A DNA stretch of 64,000 nucleotides, from the NCBI RefSeq assembly GCF_000714815.1, contig NZ_JMIH01000034.1, positions 124,001 through 188,000 of the forward strand, written 5' to 3'. Source of the DNA: Anditalea andensis. Lineage in GTDB: Bacteria; Bacteroidota; Bacteroidia; Cytophagales; Cyclobacteriaceae. A model generated the notes under the pieces. It was not told the origin of the DNA and searched no databases. It worked only from the letters and a program-made list of their open reading frames with translations. Below, piece after piece: positions 10,031 through 17,890 of the stretch (position 1 is its first letter; each line of letters opens with the position of its first letter). The translations under genes and the position numbers were made by a program.

Positions 10031-10588
10031 TTACGAAAAGAAAAAAACGCATACTAGCAGAGGAAAGTCTTTCAATTCATCTTTGATAATGGATAAAGAC
10101 ATGGAGATCCTGTTATTTACCGTCTGCGGCGAAAGCCCAAGTTTTTCGGCTATTTCTTTTGATGATAATCGATCATACCTGCTCAGTTTAAATACTTCCC
10201 TACACTTTGCTGGCAACATTTCGATCGAATGATAAATTTTCTCATATGCTTCTTCCAATTCAAAATCACCTTCCATATTCTCTATCTGAAGGTCCAGCCC
10301 ATCTATTGATCGGATGGATATTTTTTGGTCCCGCACGGATTTGTAAAACTTATATTTGACGGCAGTAAAAAGGTAAGATTCTATATTGGTGTGAATGGAT
10401 ATTCTGGTCCGGTTATTCCAAAGGTCTACGAATATGTCCTGTACGATATCTTCAGCCTCTTGGGGATGGCCGGTTTTCTTCAGGGCATGAAGAAACAAGG
10501 GATCCCAATATCTTTCGAAAATCAACTCAAAAGATTTTCTGTCTCCGTTCTTAAAAACATTCAACAGGTTATTCTCGGATGTTTTCAT
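10031..10588 (-). CDS. ECF RNA polymerase sigma factor (Bacteroidota FecI type)
   Basis: Sigma-70 family extracytoplasmic function factor expected to direct transcription of the susCD pair under FecR control. Region 2 is seen in ELIFERYWDPLFLHALKKTG and the AEDIVQDIFVDLW segment; region 4 is the helix-turn-helix around LPAKCREVFKLSRYDRLSSKEIAEKLGLSP. I start it at the ATG at 10588 (MKTSENNLLNVF), the usual N-terminus for this family. Upstream in-frame ATGs at 10600 and 10624 would add a hydrophobic 12-residue stretch that relatives normally lack. Gene order sigma, fecR, susC, susD supports the role. Confidence in family is high, in the exact start moderate. Confidence 0.92.
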   Translation of the reverse strand: MKTSENNLLNVFKNGDRKSFELIFERYWDPLFLHALKKTGHPQEAEDIVQDIFVDLWNNRTRISIHTNIESYLFTAVKYKFYKSVRDQKISIRSIDGLDLQIENMEGDFELEEAYEKIYHSIEMLPAKCREVFKLSRYDRLSSKEIAEKLGLSPQTVNNRISMSLSIIKDELKDFPLLVCVFFFS

Positions 10589-10624
10589 GAAATCAAACAT
10601 TATAAAATACGAAGCTAAAGCCAT

Positions 10625-11079
10625 TTAAAACCTATTCTAGAAAAATGACTTTATGAAATCATTAAGAAAAAAAATTTAAAAAGCCCTAACCAGCAACTAA
10701 AATTCATCTACTAAAACAATTCCTATACAGGATTAAGGAAATGCTTAAAGACACTAATCAACAAAATATATACATAAATCCCTGTTTCAAATTCATGAAG
10801 CTTTGGCGACAACCTAATGTAAAAAATACACTGTGTTTTTTACCAAATTAAATTTTGTTTATTAGCATACCATTTTGAACCTTAGCTTGAAAGCAAAAAC
10901 ATCCTCTTTAATGAAATCTGCCTTCGGTATTTTTTAATTGATTTGTTTACATTTTTAGGTAAATTGCGTTTAAAAAAATAATCTTTTTGCATTTTTCACT
11001 GCATACAACCGTTGCCATTGGACCCTACAATACCTAATAATTAAATTAATATGACTAAAACAAACTGTATTCTACTATT
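10625..11079. other. Divergent intergenic region, nothing firm seen
   Basis: AT-rich spacer between the minus-strand sigma gene and the plus-strand CBS/PAS unit. A partial promoter-like match, TTG then 19 nt then TAAATTGC (near 10938-10967), points toward the plus-strand genes but deviates in the second half of the TAnnTTTG element, so I do not call it. No hairpin or open frame of note. Confidence 0.5.
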
Positions 11080-11430
11080 ATGCACATCAGAGACCACTCG
11101 CATATTAATTACTCCATTAGCTTGAGCTTTGAAGAGATTAAATTACCTCCTTTTCAAGATATTTTAGTACTGGCCAAAAATTCACCCCAAGGAAAACTAG
11201 GACTTAGTAAATCTTTTGAACTGCTTGTCCCTAATGGTTTTCACCTCATAGAAATTAATGATGATAAAGTTGAAGCTATATTTGTAAACAAAAAAATACT
11301 CAATAAAATTTCTGTTTCCAAAATAATAGAAATTCTAAAAGCAAAAGTGTTTCAATATATTTCGGAAGGAGAATTATTAATGGTGGATTTCAAAATTACC
11401 ATTTCATATACTAATATAGAAATCAGTTAA
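11080..11430 (+). CDS. Conserved-looking small protein of unknown function
   Basis: A 116-residue protein that I do not recognise. It has no signal peptide or membrane segment and has the mixed alpha/beta look of a small cytosolic domain: strands near 8-18, 27-34 and 42-60 and a helix around 74-94. It ends in VDFKITISYTNIEIS. Its stop is followed after 2 nt by the ATG of the CBS/PAS gene, so the two are almost certainly co-transcribed and probably co-translated. That suggests a partner or effector of the signalling protein, which is an inference from position only. Confidence 0.6.
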   Translation: MHIRDHSHINYSISLSFEEIKLPPFQDILVLAKNSPQGKLGLSKSFELLVPNGFHLIEINDDKVEAIFVNKKILNKISVSKIIEILKAKVFQYISEGELLMVDFKITISYTNIEIS

Positions 11431-11432
11431 TA

Positions 11433-12440
11433 ATGAAAACGCTGGCTGGTGATTTTGTAAATAAAAATTTTATATCTACATCTCCTTATTCCGGGGTTAC
11501 TGCTATCAAAAGTGATCTTATTTCTCATTCTGCAATTGTGGTATTAGATGAGAATACCAATAATTATTTAGGACTTCTTACGCCCCTAGATCTTATCCTA
11601 AGGCCCCATAATCTGGTAATCGACTGTTTAACCGAAAAACCAATGCTTTCCTATCAAACACCTATAACTCATGCTTTGGCTACGATGTTTAAGCATCATG
11701 AGGAAGTGTTACCTATAGAAAATCAAAATAAATTCGAAGGCCTGGTTTATAAGAACGACCTCATCGACTACCTCTCAAAGCAAAACATCAAACAGCATAA
11801 ATACATCTTACAGGGAAATGACAGTCTCAAAAACACGAAAAATATTTTATACGCCATCTATCAAAGTACGCAATCTATCCGATATTTGATTGCACCTGAT
11901 TATTCAATAATATTTTTCAACAAAACTGCAGAGGAAAAAACTTTTACCTATAACAATAAGAAACTGAAAATTGGTGATAATTTTACCCATGTTTTTGAAG
12001 ATTTGATGCAGAAAGACCAACATTTCAAAAACGATTTTTATAAAGCCATTAAAGGCAAACATGTGGTTAGGGAAAGCAGGGTGTCAGACATTCCTAAAAC
12101 TGTATGGATCAAATCAGAATATTTACCTGTTTTTGATAATAATACTTTAATTGGTATATCTCTTACCATTCATGACATCACTGAGCGAAAAAACAGGGAA
12201 ATCTTCATTAAAAAGCAGAATAAAATTCTGAAGGATTTAATATTTTTTCAATCACATAAAGTCAGACGGCCCATTGCTAACATCATGGGCAGTTTACAGC
12301 TAATAGATACTTCAGAATTAAGCGAAGCTAATAAGGAAGCTATTGATTTGATATCTAAAGCTACGGTTGAATTCGACAGCATCATTAAGCAAATAGTAGA
12401 TACAGCTCATTATTGGACGGATAACGATCTTTCCAAATAA
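11433..12440 (+). CDS. CBS-PAS signalling protein with histidine-kinase dimerisation helix but no ATPase domain
   Basis: A 335-residue cytosolic protein. Residues about 1-120 look like a CBS-domain pair (LVIDCLTEKPMLSYQTPITHAL, GLVYKNDLIDYLS), often a nucleotide-sensing module. A PAS domain spans about 145-250 (YSIIFFNKTAEEKTF; ends LTIHDITERKNRE). The last 80 residues form a helical hairpin with an H-box, FFQSHKVRRPIANIMGSLQL, like the Bacteroidota PAS kinases with SHxxRxP motifs. The protein then ends (AHYWTDNDLSK) with no N, G1 or G2 box, so it cannot bind ATP like a normal kinase. It may be a phosphotransfer or decoy partner, or signal through the upstream small protein. Confidence 0.82.
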   Translation: MKTLAGDFVNKNFISTSPYSGVTAIKSDLISHSAIVVLDENTNNYLGLLTPLDLILRPHNLVIDCLTEKPMLSYQTPITHALATMFKHHEEVLPIENQNKFEGLVYKNDLIDYLSKQNIKQHKYILQGNDSLKNTKNILYAIYQSTQSIRYLIAPDYSIIFFNKTAEEKTFTYNNKKLKIGDNFTHVFEDLMQKDQHFKNDFYKAIKGKHVVRESRVSDIPKTVWIKSEYLPVFDNNTLIGISLTIHDITERKNREIFIKKQNKILKDLIFFQSHKVRRPIANIMGSLQLIDTSELSEANKEAIDLISKATVEFDSIIKQIVDTAHYWTDNDLSK

Positions 12441-12654
12441 TCTGGCCAAATATATTCCATACTTATTCTTAACAATTTAATGAGGTGAAACAATCTTAAC
12501 CTCAATAATACCAACTTATTTGTGGCAGCTAAAAGTATCAATAGTTTACCGTTTTTTTATACACTGAAAACCAAATCATTATTTTACCCAGCTGTTTTTG
12601 ATGATATTTTGTTACATTGCCACCGATAAGTTCTTTATATTATTTCTTCTAGCG

Positions 12655-12860
12655 GAAAGGTTTTACTTAACGTAGATTAATAGGGAATTGTGTGCAAATC
12701 ACAAGCTGTCCCGCAACTGTAAGTAACGCACAAAAGTTTTTACCCATTTTGTCCACTGCCTAAAGCGGGAAGGGCGGTAAAAATGTTACAAGTCAGGAGA
12801 CCTGCCTTATCTGTATTGACAGTGCTTTCGTGGAATGAAGTAGTCAGGTGATGTACACAT
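12655..12860 (+). ncRNA. Cobalamin (B12) riboswitch
   Basis: The conserved core is plain: TTAATAGGGAA, then GTGCAAATCAC and AGCTGTCCCGCAACTGTAA at about 12702-12723, and the B12-box AGTCAGGAGACCTGCC at 12791-12806. A Bacteroidota-type 3' part follows (GCTTTCGTGGAATGAAG). It lies in the leader of the metE remnant at 13020, the expected arrangement: cobalamin binding represses the B12-independent enzyme. All core boxes look intact even though the gene it controls is broken. Confidence 0.93.
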
Positions 12861-12880
12861 AAAATTTCAATAGGAACATT

Positions 12881-12911
12881 TTGCCTTATTTTCGAGGCAT
12901 AATTATGCCTC
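12881..12911 (+). promoter_or_regulatory. Possible riboswitch expression platform (alternative hairpins)
   Basis: GAGGCAT-AATT-ATGCCTC (12894-12911) forms a 7-bp hairpin followed by a pyrimidine/AT-rich stretch. Just upstream, TGCCT (12882-12886) can pair with AGGCA (12895-12899) inside the same hairpin. The two structures exclude each other, the pattern expected of a terminator and antiterminator. The T run after the hairpin is weak, so this is a suggestion. Confidence 0.4.
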
Positions 12912-13019
12912 CCTATATTTTACAGTATCAAAATTTTACACACTTACTTAGTTACACATAGCATTTTGAAGTTTAGCATAAAGGCTTTTATGTGATTTAA
13001 TCATTTAAAAACTAACAAA

Positions 13020-13801
13020 ATGCAAACACAAAACCTAGGCTACCCGAGGATTGGCAGCCAATATGAGCTCAGGAAAGCTTCCGAACTTTACTGGTCCGGT
13101 AGCATTACAGTTGATCAATTATTGGATACCGGAAAAAACATTCGACGGCAAAATTGGTCACTACAGAAAAAAGCTGTAATAAACTTTATTCCAAGTAACG
13201 ATTATTTTTTCTATGACCTGGTCCTTGATGCCAGCCTGATGGTCAGTGCCATTCCAAACAGGCATTACCAGTTAATTAAAAACAGCCAACTTTCAGAAAT
13301 TAACCTCTTATTTGCCATGGCCAGGGGTTACCAAAAAAAGGGCAGGACGTTACCGCTATGGAAATGACAAAATAGTTTGATACCAATTATCATTATATAG
13401 TCCCGGAATTTAACGCAAGTCAAAAGTTTAGCTATTATTTAAATAAAGAGGTAAATGAGTTTTGGGAAGCCAAATAATGGCATCCATACAAAACGCGTCT
13501 TATTGGTCCGGTTTCATATTTGCTTCTGGGCAAAGGAAAGGAAAAAGATTTCCATAGGCTGGAACTGAACACTCGGCTATTACCAGTTTATCTTGAGGTA
13601 TTGGAAGCTTTGTCGGAAGCATACAGAAATGGTTCAATGGATGGAAAAAGAAGTATCTGTAATCATTGCCATGCCAGCTTTGGATAAATACGGATTGTGG
13701 TTTAAAAAAACCGCAATTGCGCGAAAACAAAAATAGCCCTTTTCCAAATGTGGGCCGCGGCAAAAGTCTTGTGGGCATCGACCTCTAAACCTAGTGTTTA
13801 A
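13020..13801 (+). pseudogene. metE: metE remnant (B12-independent methionine synthase), multiply disrupted
   Basis: Decayed cobalamin-independent methionine synthase. The first frame (13020-13367) matches the MetE N-terminus (LGYPRIGSQYELRKASELYW) but shifts frame at an A-run near 13332-13339. The correct reading resumes as QDVTAMEMTK, meets a TAG at 13373-13375 where relatives have Trp (EMTKWF), continues [12 protein letters not shown] to a TAA at 13475-13477, then shifts again into YKTRLIGPVSYLLLGKGK and LLPVYLEVLEAL. A large internal deletion follows, since the sequence jumps to the MetE C-terminus LWINTDCGLK, carrying the zinc-ligand Cys, and after another shift to ALFQMWAAAKVLW. About 780 of roughly 2300 expected bases remain. 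Riboswitch and terminator flank it. Confidence 0.93.
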
Positions 13802-13810
13802 AACTTTAAC

Positions 13811-13834
13811 AGGCAATTCTTCTGGCAATTGCCT
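13811..13834 (+). terminator. Terminator of the metE remnant
   Basis: Perfect 8-bp stem AGGCAATT/AATTGCCT with an 8-nt loop, followed by ATTTATTCTT. It lies 10 bases after the relic's stop, so the original transcription unit boundary is still visible. Confidence 0.65.
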
Positions 13835-14080
13835 ATTTATTCTTACCTAAAATATAAAGCTATTTAATATTTAATGATCTCAGGTCATGGCCTAATATAT
13901 CCCTATGGTATTATAATTAACCAGGGAATATCAAATGCGTAAAACCAACCTTACCCATAAACTAACAAGCACAGACCGTGTTAAATCGATTTGGAGAAGA
14001 TGAATCAAATTATTCCATAAATAAAAAGATTAAATACAACACAATAACTAGTTATAAATCAATACATTAAAATCAATATT

Positions 14081-14461
14081 ATGGAGAACGATAGGATTGA
14101 AAGATCCATTACACGAATCTTTAAAGCCGTATTTCCCAATAGCACCAACCATTATGATACCTTGTTTGGTGGTACGGCCATGCACCTGATGGATGAAGTA
14201 GCCTTTATTACGGCCACCCGGTATACCAGAAAAAAGGTGGTAACAGTCTCATCAGACAGAATCGATTTCACAAGGCCAATTCCATCAGGAACAATTATTG
14301 AACTGATTGGTAAGGTGATCCATATAGGTAACACCAGCCTGAAAGTATCCGTAGAAATATATATAGAAGAGATGTATTCACAAAACCGTGAAAAAGCTAT
14401 CAGTGGCACATTTACTTTTGTGGCCATAGATGATCAGAAGAAACCTGTAAGAATAAAATAA
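14081..14461 (+). CDS. Hotdog-fold acyl-CoA thioesterase
   Basis: A 126-residue single hotdog domain of the YciA/BACH type, which hydrolyses acyl-CoA to free acid and CoA in the cytosol. Family landmarks: an N-terminal FPNSTNHYDTLFGG segment (Asn and Gly-Gly around the active-site helix), MDEVAFITATRYTRKKVVT in the central helix and strand, and a beta-sheet DRIDFTRPIPSGTIIELIGKV. Length matches single-domain members. It is preceded by about 250 bases of gene-free sequence and stands alone. Substrate chain length cannot be judged. Confidence 0.88.
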   Translation: MENDRIERSITRIFKAVFPNSTNHYDTLFGGTAMHLMDEVAFITATRYTRKKVVTVSSDRIDFTRPIPSGTIIELIGKVIHIGNTSLKVSVEIYIEEMYSQNREKAISGTFTFVAIDDQKKPVRIK

Positions 14462-14732
14462 ACCATCGAGCTAGCCAAAGAAAAATACTTTCCAGCCCCT
14501 ATTATATATATTTAAATCACAAATAAGTAACTTACTCAATTATAAAAAAACTTCCCCTTAGCATTAGGTAGCAAAATAGAAAAATAAAATATTTAATAAT
14601 GAAAATACGGATCTATATCATATTTATAGGACCATAAGTTCTTGTGTTTAAGCTTTACTTTAATGATCGAGTATTAATTTGAATGATATAAATATATTAA
14701 CCCATTGAATGTGGCTTCATGCTCACTTTTAT

Positions 14733-15566
14733 ATGAAAGCTTTCCTCCTTTTCTATTTATTATCTATGAGCCTTAATGGTGCTATAGCCCAGCAAATTGA
14801 TAAAATTACACAGCCTACTTTTATGGCGCACAGCCAGAAATATTTTGAATCCTGTGGTGTAGAAGGAAGTCTGGTCATTTATGATATGGGAAATTCGGAG
14901 TGGTTGGTGAGTGATACAGTAAATATTTATGTGCCTACCTTACCTGCTTCAACTTTTAAAATTGCAAATCTACTCATAGCATTAGCAGAAAAAGTCATCG
15001 ATGATGAGGAAGAAGTTATACATTATAAAGGTGGTATTGATACTTCCAGATATGGTTACCGTCCGGGTACATACCGGGATATGACAGTAAGTGAAGCATT
15101 TGAAGCATCAGCTGTCTGGGTATTTCTAGATTTGGCTAATAAAATTAAAAAAGACACTTATACGCAATACCTGGATAAGATACAGTATGGAAATGGAATC
15201 GTGGATGATGAAGAAATTGATTTTTGGAATTACGGCAAATTGCTGATTAGTCCTGTGGATCAATGTAAGTTTATTGCTAAACTTTATAACTATAACCTCC
15301 CTTTTTCTAAGTCTGACATTGCTATCGTAAAAGATGTTATGTTGACAGAAATAGGTAAAAATTATAGAATTCATGGTAAAACAGGCTGGACCACGGAAAA
15401 AGAAATGAATATAGGCTGGTGGGTAGGATATGTAGAAACCAAAAACAATGTCTATATCTTTGCCACCCGAATAATGCAGGATAAAAATAACTTATCTAAA
15501 GACTTTGGAAGATGTAGAATATTGATCACAGAACGAATTTTTGAAGATCTTCGACTATTGGATTGA
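14733..15566 (+). CDS. Class D (OXA-type) beta-lactamase family protein
   Basis: A secreted serine hydrolase of the penicillin-recognising fold. Counting from the possible upstream ATG at 14709, all class D motifs are present: STFK at 81-84 (nucleophile Ser81, Lys84), SAV at 134-136, YGN at 160-162 and KTG at 224-226, with WWVGYVE after KTG as in OXA enzymes. I prefer the ATG at 14733 (277 residues) because it begins directly with a signal peptide, MKAFLLFYLLSMSLNGAIAQ; the longer start adds eight polar residues. There is no transposase or integron signal nearby, so it looks like a resident chromosomal gene. Its spectrum is unknown; a BlaR-like sensor role is unlikely because it has no membrane domain. 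Confidence 0.9.
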   Translation: MKAFLLFYLLSMSLNGAIAQQIDKITQPTFMAHSQKYFESCGVEGSLVIYDMGNSEWLVSDTVNIYVPTLPASTFKIANLLIALAEKVIDDEEEVIHYKGGIDTSRYGYRPGTYRDMTVSEAFEASAVWVFLDLANKIKKDTYTQYLDKIQYGNGIVDDEEIDFWNYGKLLISPVDQCKFIAKLYNYNLPFSKSDIAIVKDVMLTEIGKNYRIHGKTGWTTEKEMNIGWWVGYVETKNNVYIFATRIMQDKNNLSKDFGRCRILITERIFEDLRLLD

Positions 15567-15654
15567 TGTATTAGTAAATATAATTTCCCTTTGGTGGCAA
15601 ATCTGGTATTTTATAGGAAAAGTATTCAATCCATAAATTAGTCTTTTATAATAA

Positions 15655-15729
15655 AATAAAAGATGGGAGGTGAAAAAAAATTTGGGTGAAAAAGGCTAAC
15701 CTCCCCATATATTAAAAAAATCTTTTATT
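15655..15729. terminator. Extended inverted repeat between convergent genes
   Basis: Outer arms AATAAAAGAT (15655-15664) and ATCTTTTATT (15720-15729) are perfectly complementary. Inside them GATGGGAGGT and ACCTCCCCAT pair with one bulge. It sits between the plus-strand beta-lactamase and the minus-strand PEGA gene, overlapping the latter's stop codon, and could terminate both. Confidence 0.5.
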
Positions 15730-17077
15730 GCAATCTAATTTCCATGTCTTCCAACAACTCATAATATTTTCTAATAATCCTGTCCCAATCTGTAAAATGC
15801 GCCTCTTCAAGATGGGATACATCCCCGTCTGCGGTTTGGCTGACAAATTTCACGGAATAATTGCTCTCATTCAAACTGCCGGAATTAGTGATTATAATCC
15901 TACTACGGATAGTCTTGCCTCCATTATTAAATGCGTCATAGCGCCATGCCGTAATAAGATACCCTGCATTAAAATCAATCGTTTCCAAAACATCATATTC
16001 CTTAGTGATAATCGAAATCAAAATTTTCCATGCTTCTGAATTAGATAATGATTTCCTGACTTTAATAGGTATACGATGGTTGATTTTATCCGAGTAGATA
16101 GAAACACGATAGGCCTCGTCATCCATTAGTTTTACATTTTCGACTACAGGGATATCCTCTGATGAGGTATCTTGATTACAATAAGTCCTTACAAAGCTAA
16201 TATACCCTTCTTTAACTACTTCTACTTTAAAGCAAGTACCTTTTGGCAATAAAAGATCATACTGACCAAATGCCAGGGAATTACCGTTTACCTGTATAGA
16301 GGCATCCGCAGGTAAAGACTCTAATCTGACCACCCTATCTTCCAGTTTAACACCGTATATTATGGGTGGGATATTTTCTCCGCTATCCTGGTTGCAGAAT
16401 TTTTGGACTACATCCGCATAGCCTTTTTTAATCACTTTCAACTCTACGCACTCACCATATGGCACCACTATGCCAGTAGTTCCTTCTGCCATTTCTTTTC
16501 CGTTGATAAGATAGGCATCAGCCTGGGGTTGGATATCGAGCTGAACATAACGGTCTTTTAATTCAAAAATTTCTTTTACAGGAGGTAATTCTTTATCAGA
16601 GACATTATAGTAAGTAGTTTTCTTAGATACGTATCCAGTTTTATTGACCGTTATTTCGGCCATTTGCCCTTCGGGAATGATGACGCTGGATTTACCTCGT
16701 CCCAGTATCTCTTCACCGTTTAAAAAAACGGCATCATCATAATTAGACTCTACTTCCACCATCCTATTGACTAAAAGGACTTTCATTTCCTTCTCATATT
16801 TTTCAGTTTTCGGAAACTCCAGGACCACCGGTTCATAACCTGCTTTGGCAACTATTATTTTATTATCTGAATTCTTCTCAAGTTTTAAGCTTATTTCACC
16901 TATACCCAATGGAGTATTTTTACCCCTATCACCATCTTCCATCTTAGAAAACACCGCGTCAGAGTGGTTGCTAGTCAATTTGATTTTATTCTGTGCTGAA
17001 ACAGGGACGGAATAACTGAAAAAGCTAATCAACATTAAAGATATAATAACGCTGTTTTTATGTGCTTTAGGTTTCAT
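15725..17077 (-). CDS. Secreted PEGA-like repeat protein
   Basis: A 450-residue exported protein. A signal peptide (ending SYSVPVSAQ near residue 29) is followed by about four PEGA-like repeats of roughly 65-75 residues. Each has an alternating strand pattern: a short DAxxxxNG turn, a lead-in ending in PxG or PYG, then a VxKxGY segment (NKTGY, IKKGY, VKEGY) and often a trailing YCNQD. PEGA domains are surface beta-sandwiches of uncertain, possibly glycan-related, function. The last 120 residues (from about 330) form a separate mixed domain with no family I recognise. It is a monocistronic minus-strand gene. Confidence 0.75.
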   Translation of the reverse strand: MKPKAHKNSVIISLMLISFFSYSVPVSAQNKIKLTSNHSDAVFSKMEDGDRGKNTPLGIGEISLKLEKNSDNKIIVAKAGYEPVVLEFPKTEKYEKEMKVLLVNRMVEVESNYDDAVFLNGEEILGRGKSSVIIPEGQMAEITVNKTGYVSKKTTYYNVSDKELPPVKEIFELKDRYVQLDIQPQADAYLINGKEMAEGTTGIVVPYGECVELKVIKKGYADVVQKFCNQDSGENIPPIIYGVKLEDRVVRLESLPADASIQVNGNSLAFGQYDLLLPKGTCFKVEVVKEGYISFVRTYCNQDTSSEDIPVVENVKLMDDEAYRVSIYSDKINHRIPIKVRKSLSNSEAWKILISIITKEYDVLETIDFNAGYLITAWRYDAFNNGGKTIRSRIIITNSGSLNESNYSVKFVSQTADGDVSHLEEAHFTDWDRIIRKYYELLEDMEIRLQ

Positions 17078-17411
17078 TATTTACAGGTTAGGAGAAAGTA
17101 TAAATCTATGTTAAAGTAATTTTTAACGTTATATAAGCCATGTTATCTTTTAAATAGAAGACAAAATAAACAGTGATTTGATACAATATTAAAATTTTTC
17201 TTAACCCTTGGCAATACCCCCAAAGGGGTATATTTCAGGATCCCGTAATGGTAATGAATTTTATACGTCCTATTATTGATTATTCATAAATATAAGCTAG
17301 TTGAACTTTATAATGGGATGGTTTAATTATAGATCTGTTAATACAAAATGTTATTTTAATAAAAAATGCATTTTTGATGGCACAAATTTGGATGTATGGA
17401 AAATAGGAATG
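17078..17411. other. Divergent intergenic region with a small palindrome
   Basis: Spacer between the PEGA gene (minus) and the small exported protein (plus). It holds the palindrome ATACCCC-CAAA-GGGGTAT at 17214-17231, which could be an operator or short hairpin, and the promoter described at 17387-17419. Nothing else stands out. Confidence 0.5.
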
Positions 17412-17419
17412 TAAATTTG
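17387..17419 (+). promoter_or_regulatory. Bacteroidota-type promoter
   Basis: TTTG (17387-17390), 21 nt, then TAAATTTG (17412-17419), a full match to the Bacteroidota -33/-7 consensus. Transcription would begin near 17425. That excludes the in-frame ATG at 17424 and favours the ATG at 17448 as the start of the downstream gene. Confidence 0.75.
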
Positions 17420-17447
17420 CCACATGCAGGGAAAGCAACATAAAATT

Positions 17448-17789
17448 ATGTTATCAGTCAAGAATGTGTTTACACATCTTCTTGCTGTGTTTTTGCTTGC
17501 CCTTTCTTTAGCGGATCATGATGAAAAGGTTTTTGTAGGAAAAGATTATCAATCTGCGGCGGTAGAAGCGCTGGATTATGATTTTGTAGATTTTCCTACC
17601 TCGGTTTCCAGGCATAATATGCCGGCTTTTTCAAAAGTTCAAAGAGAAGCTATTTTGCCTTTGGCCGTGGTATTTAAGCTGGAAATCAGCAATATCATCC
17701 CTACCTTAAAATTACCTATACAATTATACGGTATACCTCTTACTATACTGACAGTGCTGGAACTCATTGTGTGTTCCAACGCGCCTTAA
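17448..17789 (+). CDS. Small exported protein of unknown function
   Basis: About 113 residues starting MLSVKNVFTHLLAVFLLALS, a signal peptide or N-terminal membrane anchor. I do not recognise the family. The middle is acidic and polar (DHDEKVFVGKDYQSAAVEALDYDFVDF) and the C-terminal third is hydrophobic (LQLYGIPLTILTVLELIV-like), ending VCSNAP. The start is chosen from the promoter at 17387-17419; the longer frame from 17424 would begin at or before the predicted transcription start. The RND efflux operon begins about 100 nt downstream on the same strand, so it may be a leader gene or an accessory of the pump, but a hairpin and a second possible promoter lie between them. Confidence 0.55.
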   Translation: MLSVKNVFTHLLAVFLLALSLADHDEKVFVGKDYQSAAVEALDYDFVDFPTSVSRHNMPAFSKVQREAILPLAVVFKLEISNIIPTLKLPIQLYGIPLTILTVLELIVCSNAP

Positions 17790-17828
17790 TTTTTTAAATG
17801 CTCAGTACCCAATAATTGAGCCTTCAAT

Positions 17829-17847
17829 GCTGTCTGTTTGACAGCAA
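17829..17847 (+). promoter_or_regulatory. Inverted repeat in the RND operon leader
   Basis: TGCTGTC-TGTTT-GACAGCA is a perfect 7-bp inverted repeat 44 bases before the membrane fusion protein gene. Its second half overlaps a TTTG (17837-17840) that could be a -33 element for TATATTTC about 23 nt downstream. It could be a repressor operator or simply a hairpin; there is no T run, so it is not a typical terminator. Confidence 0.4.
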
Positions 17848-17890
17848 AAGTACCCTGTATTTATATATTTCAGTTTTTAAGTAACAAATT

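Noticed and set aside
13500-13828. Two minus-strand frames of 64 and 92 codons
   Set aside because: They run antisense to the recognisable metE remnant, whose plus-strand reading explains the sequence.
17424-17447. Upstream ATG for the small exported protein
   Set aside because: It lies 5 nt after the predicted -7 element, at the transcription start, so it could not have a leader.
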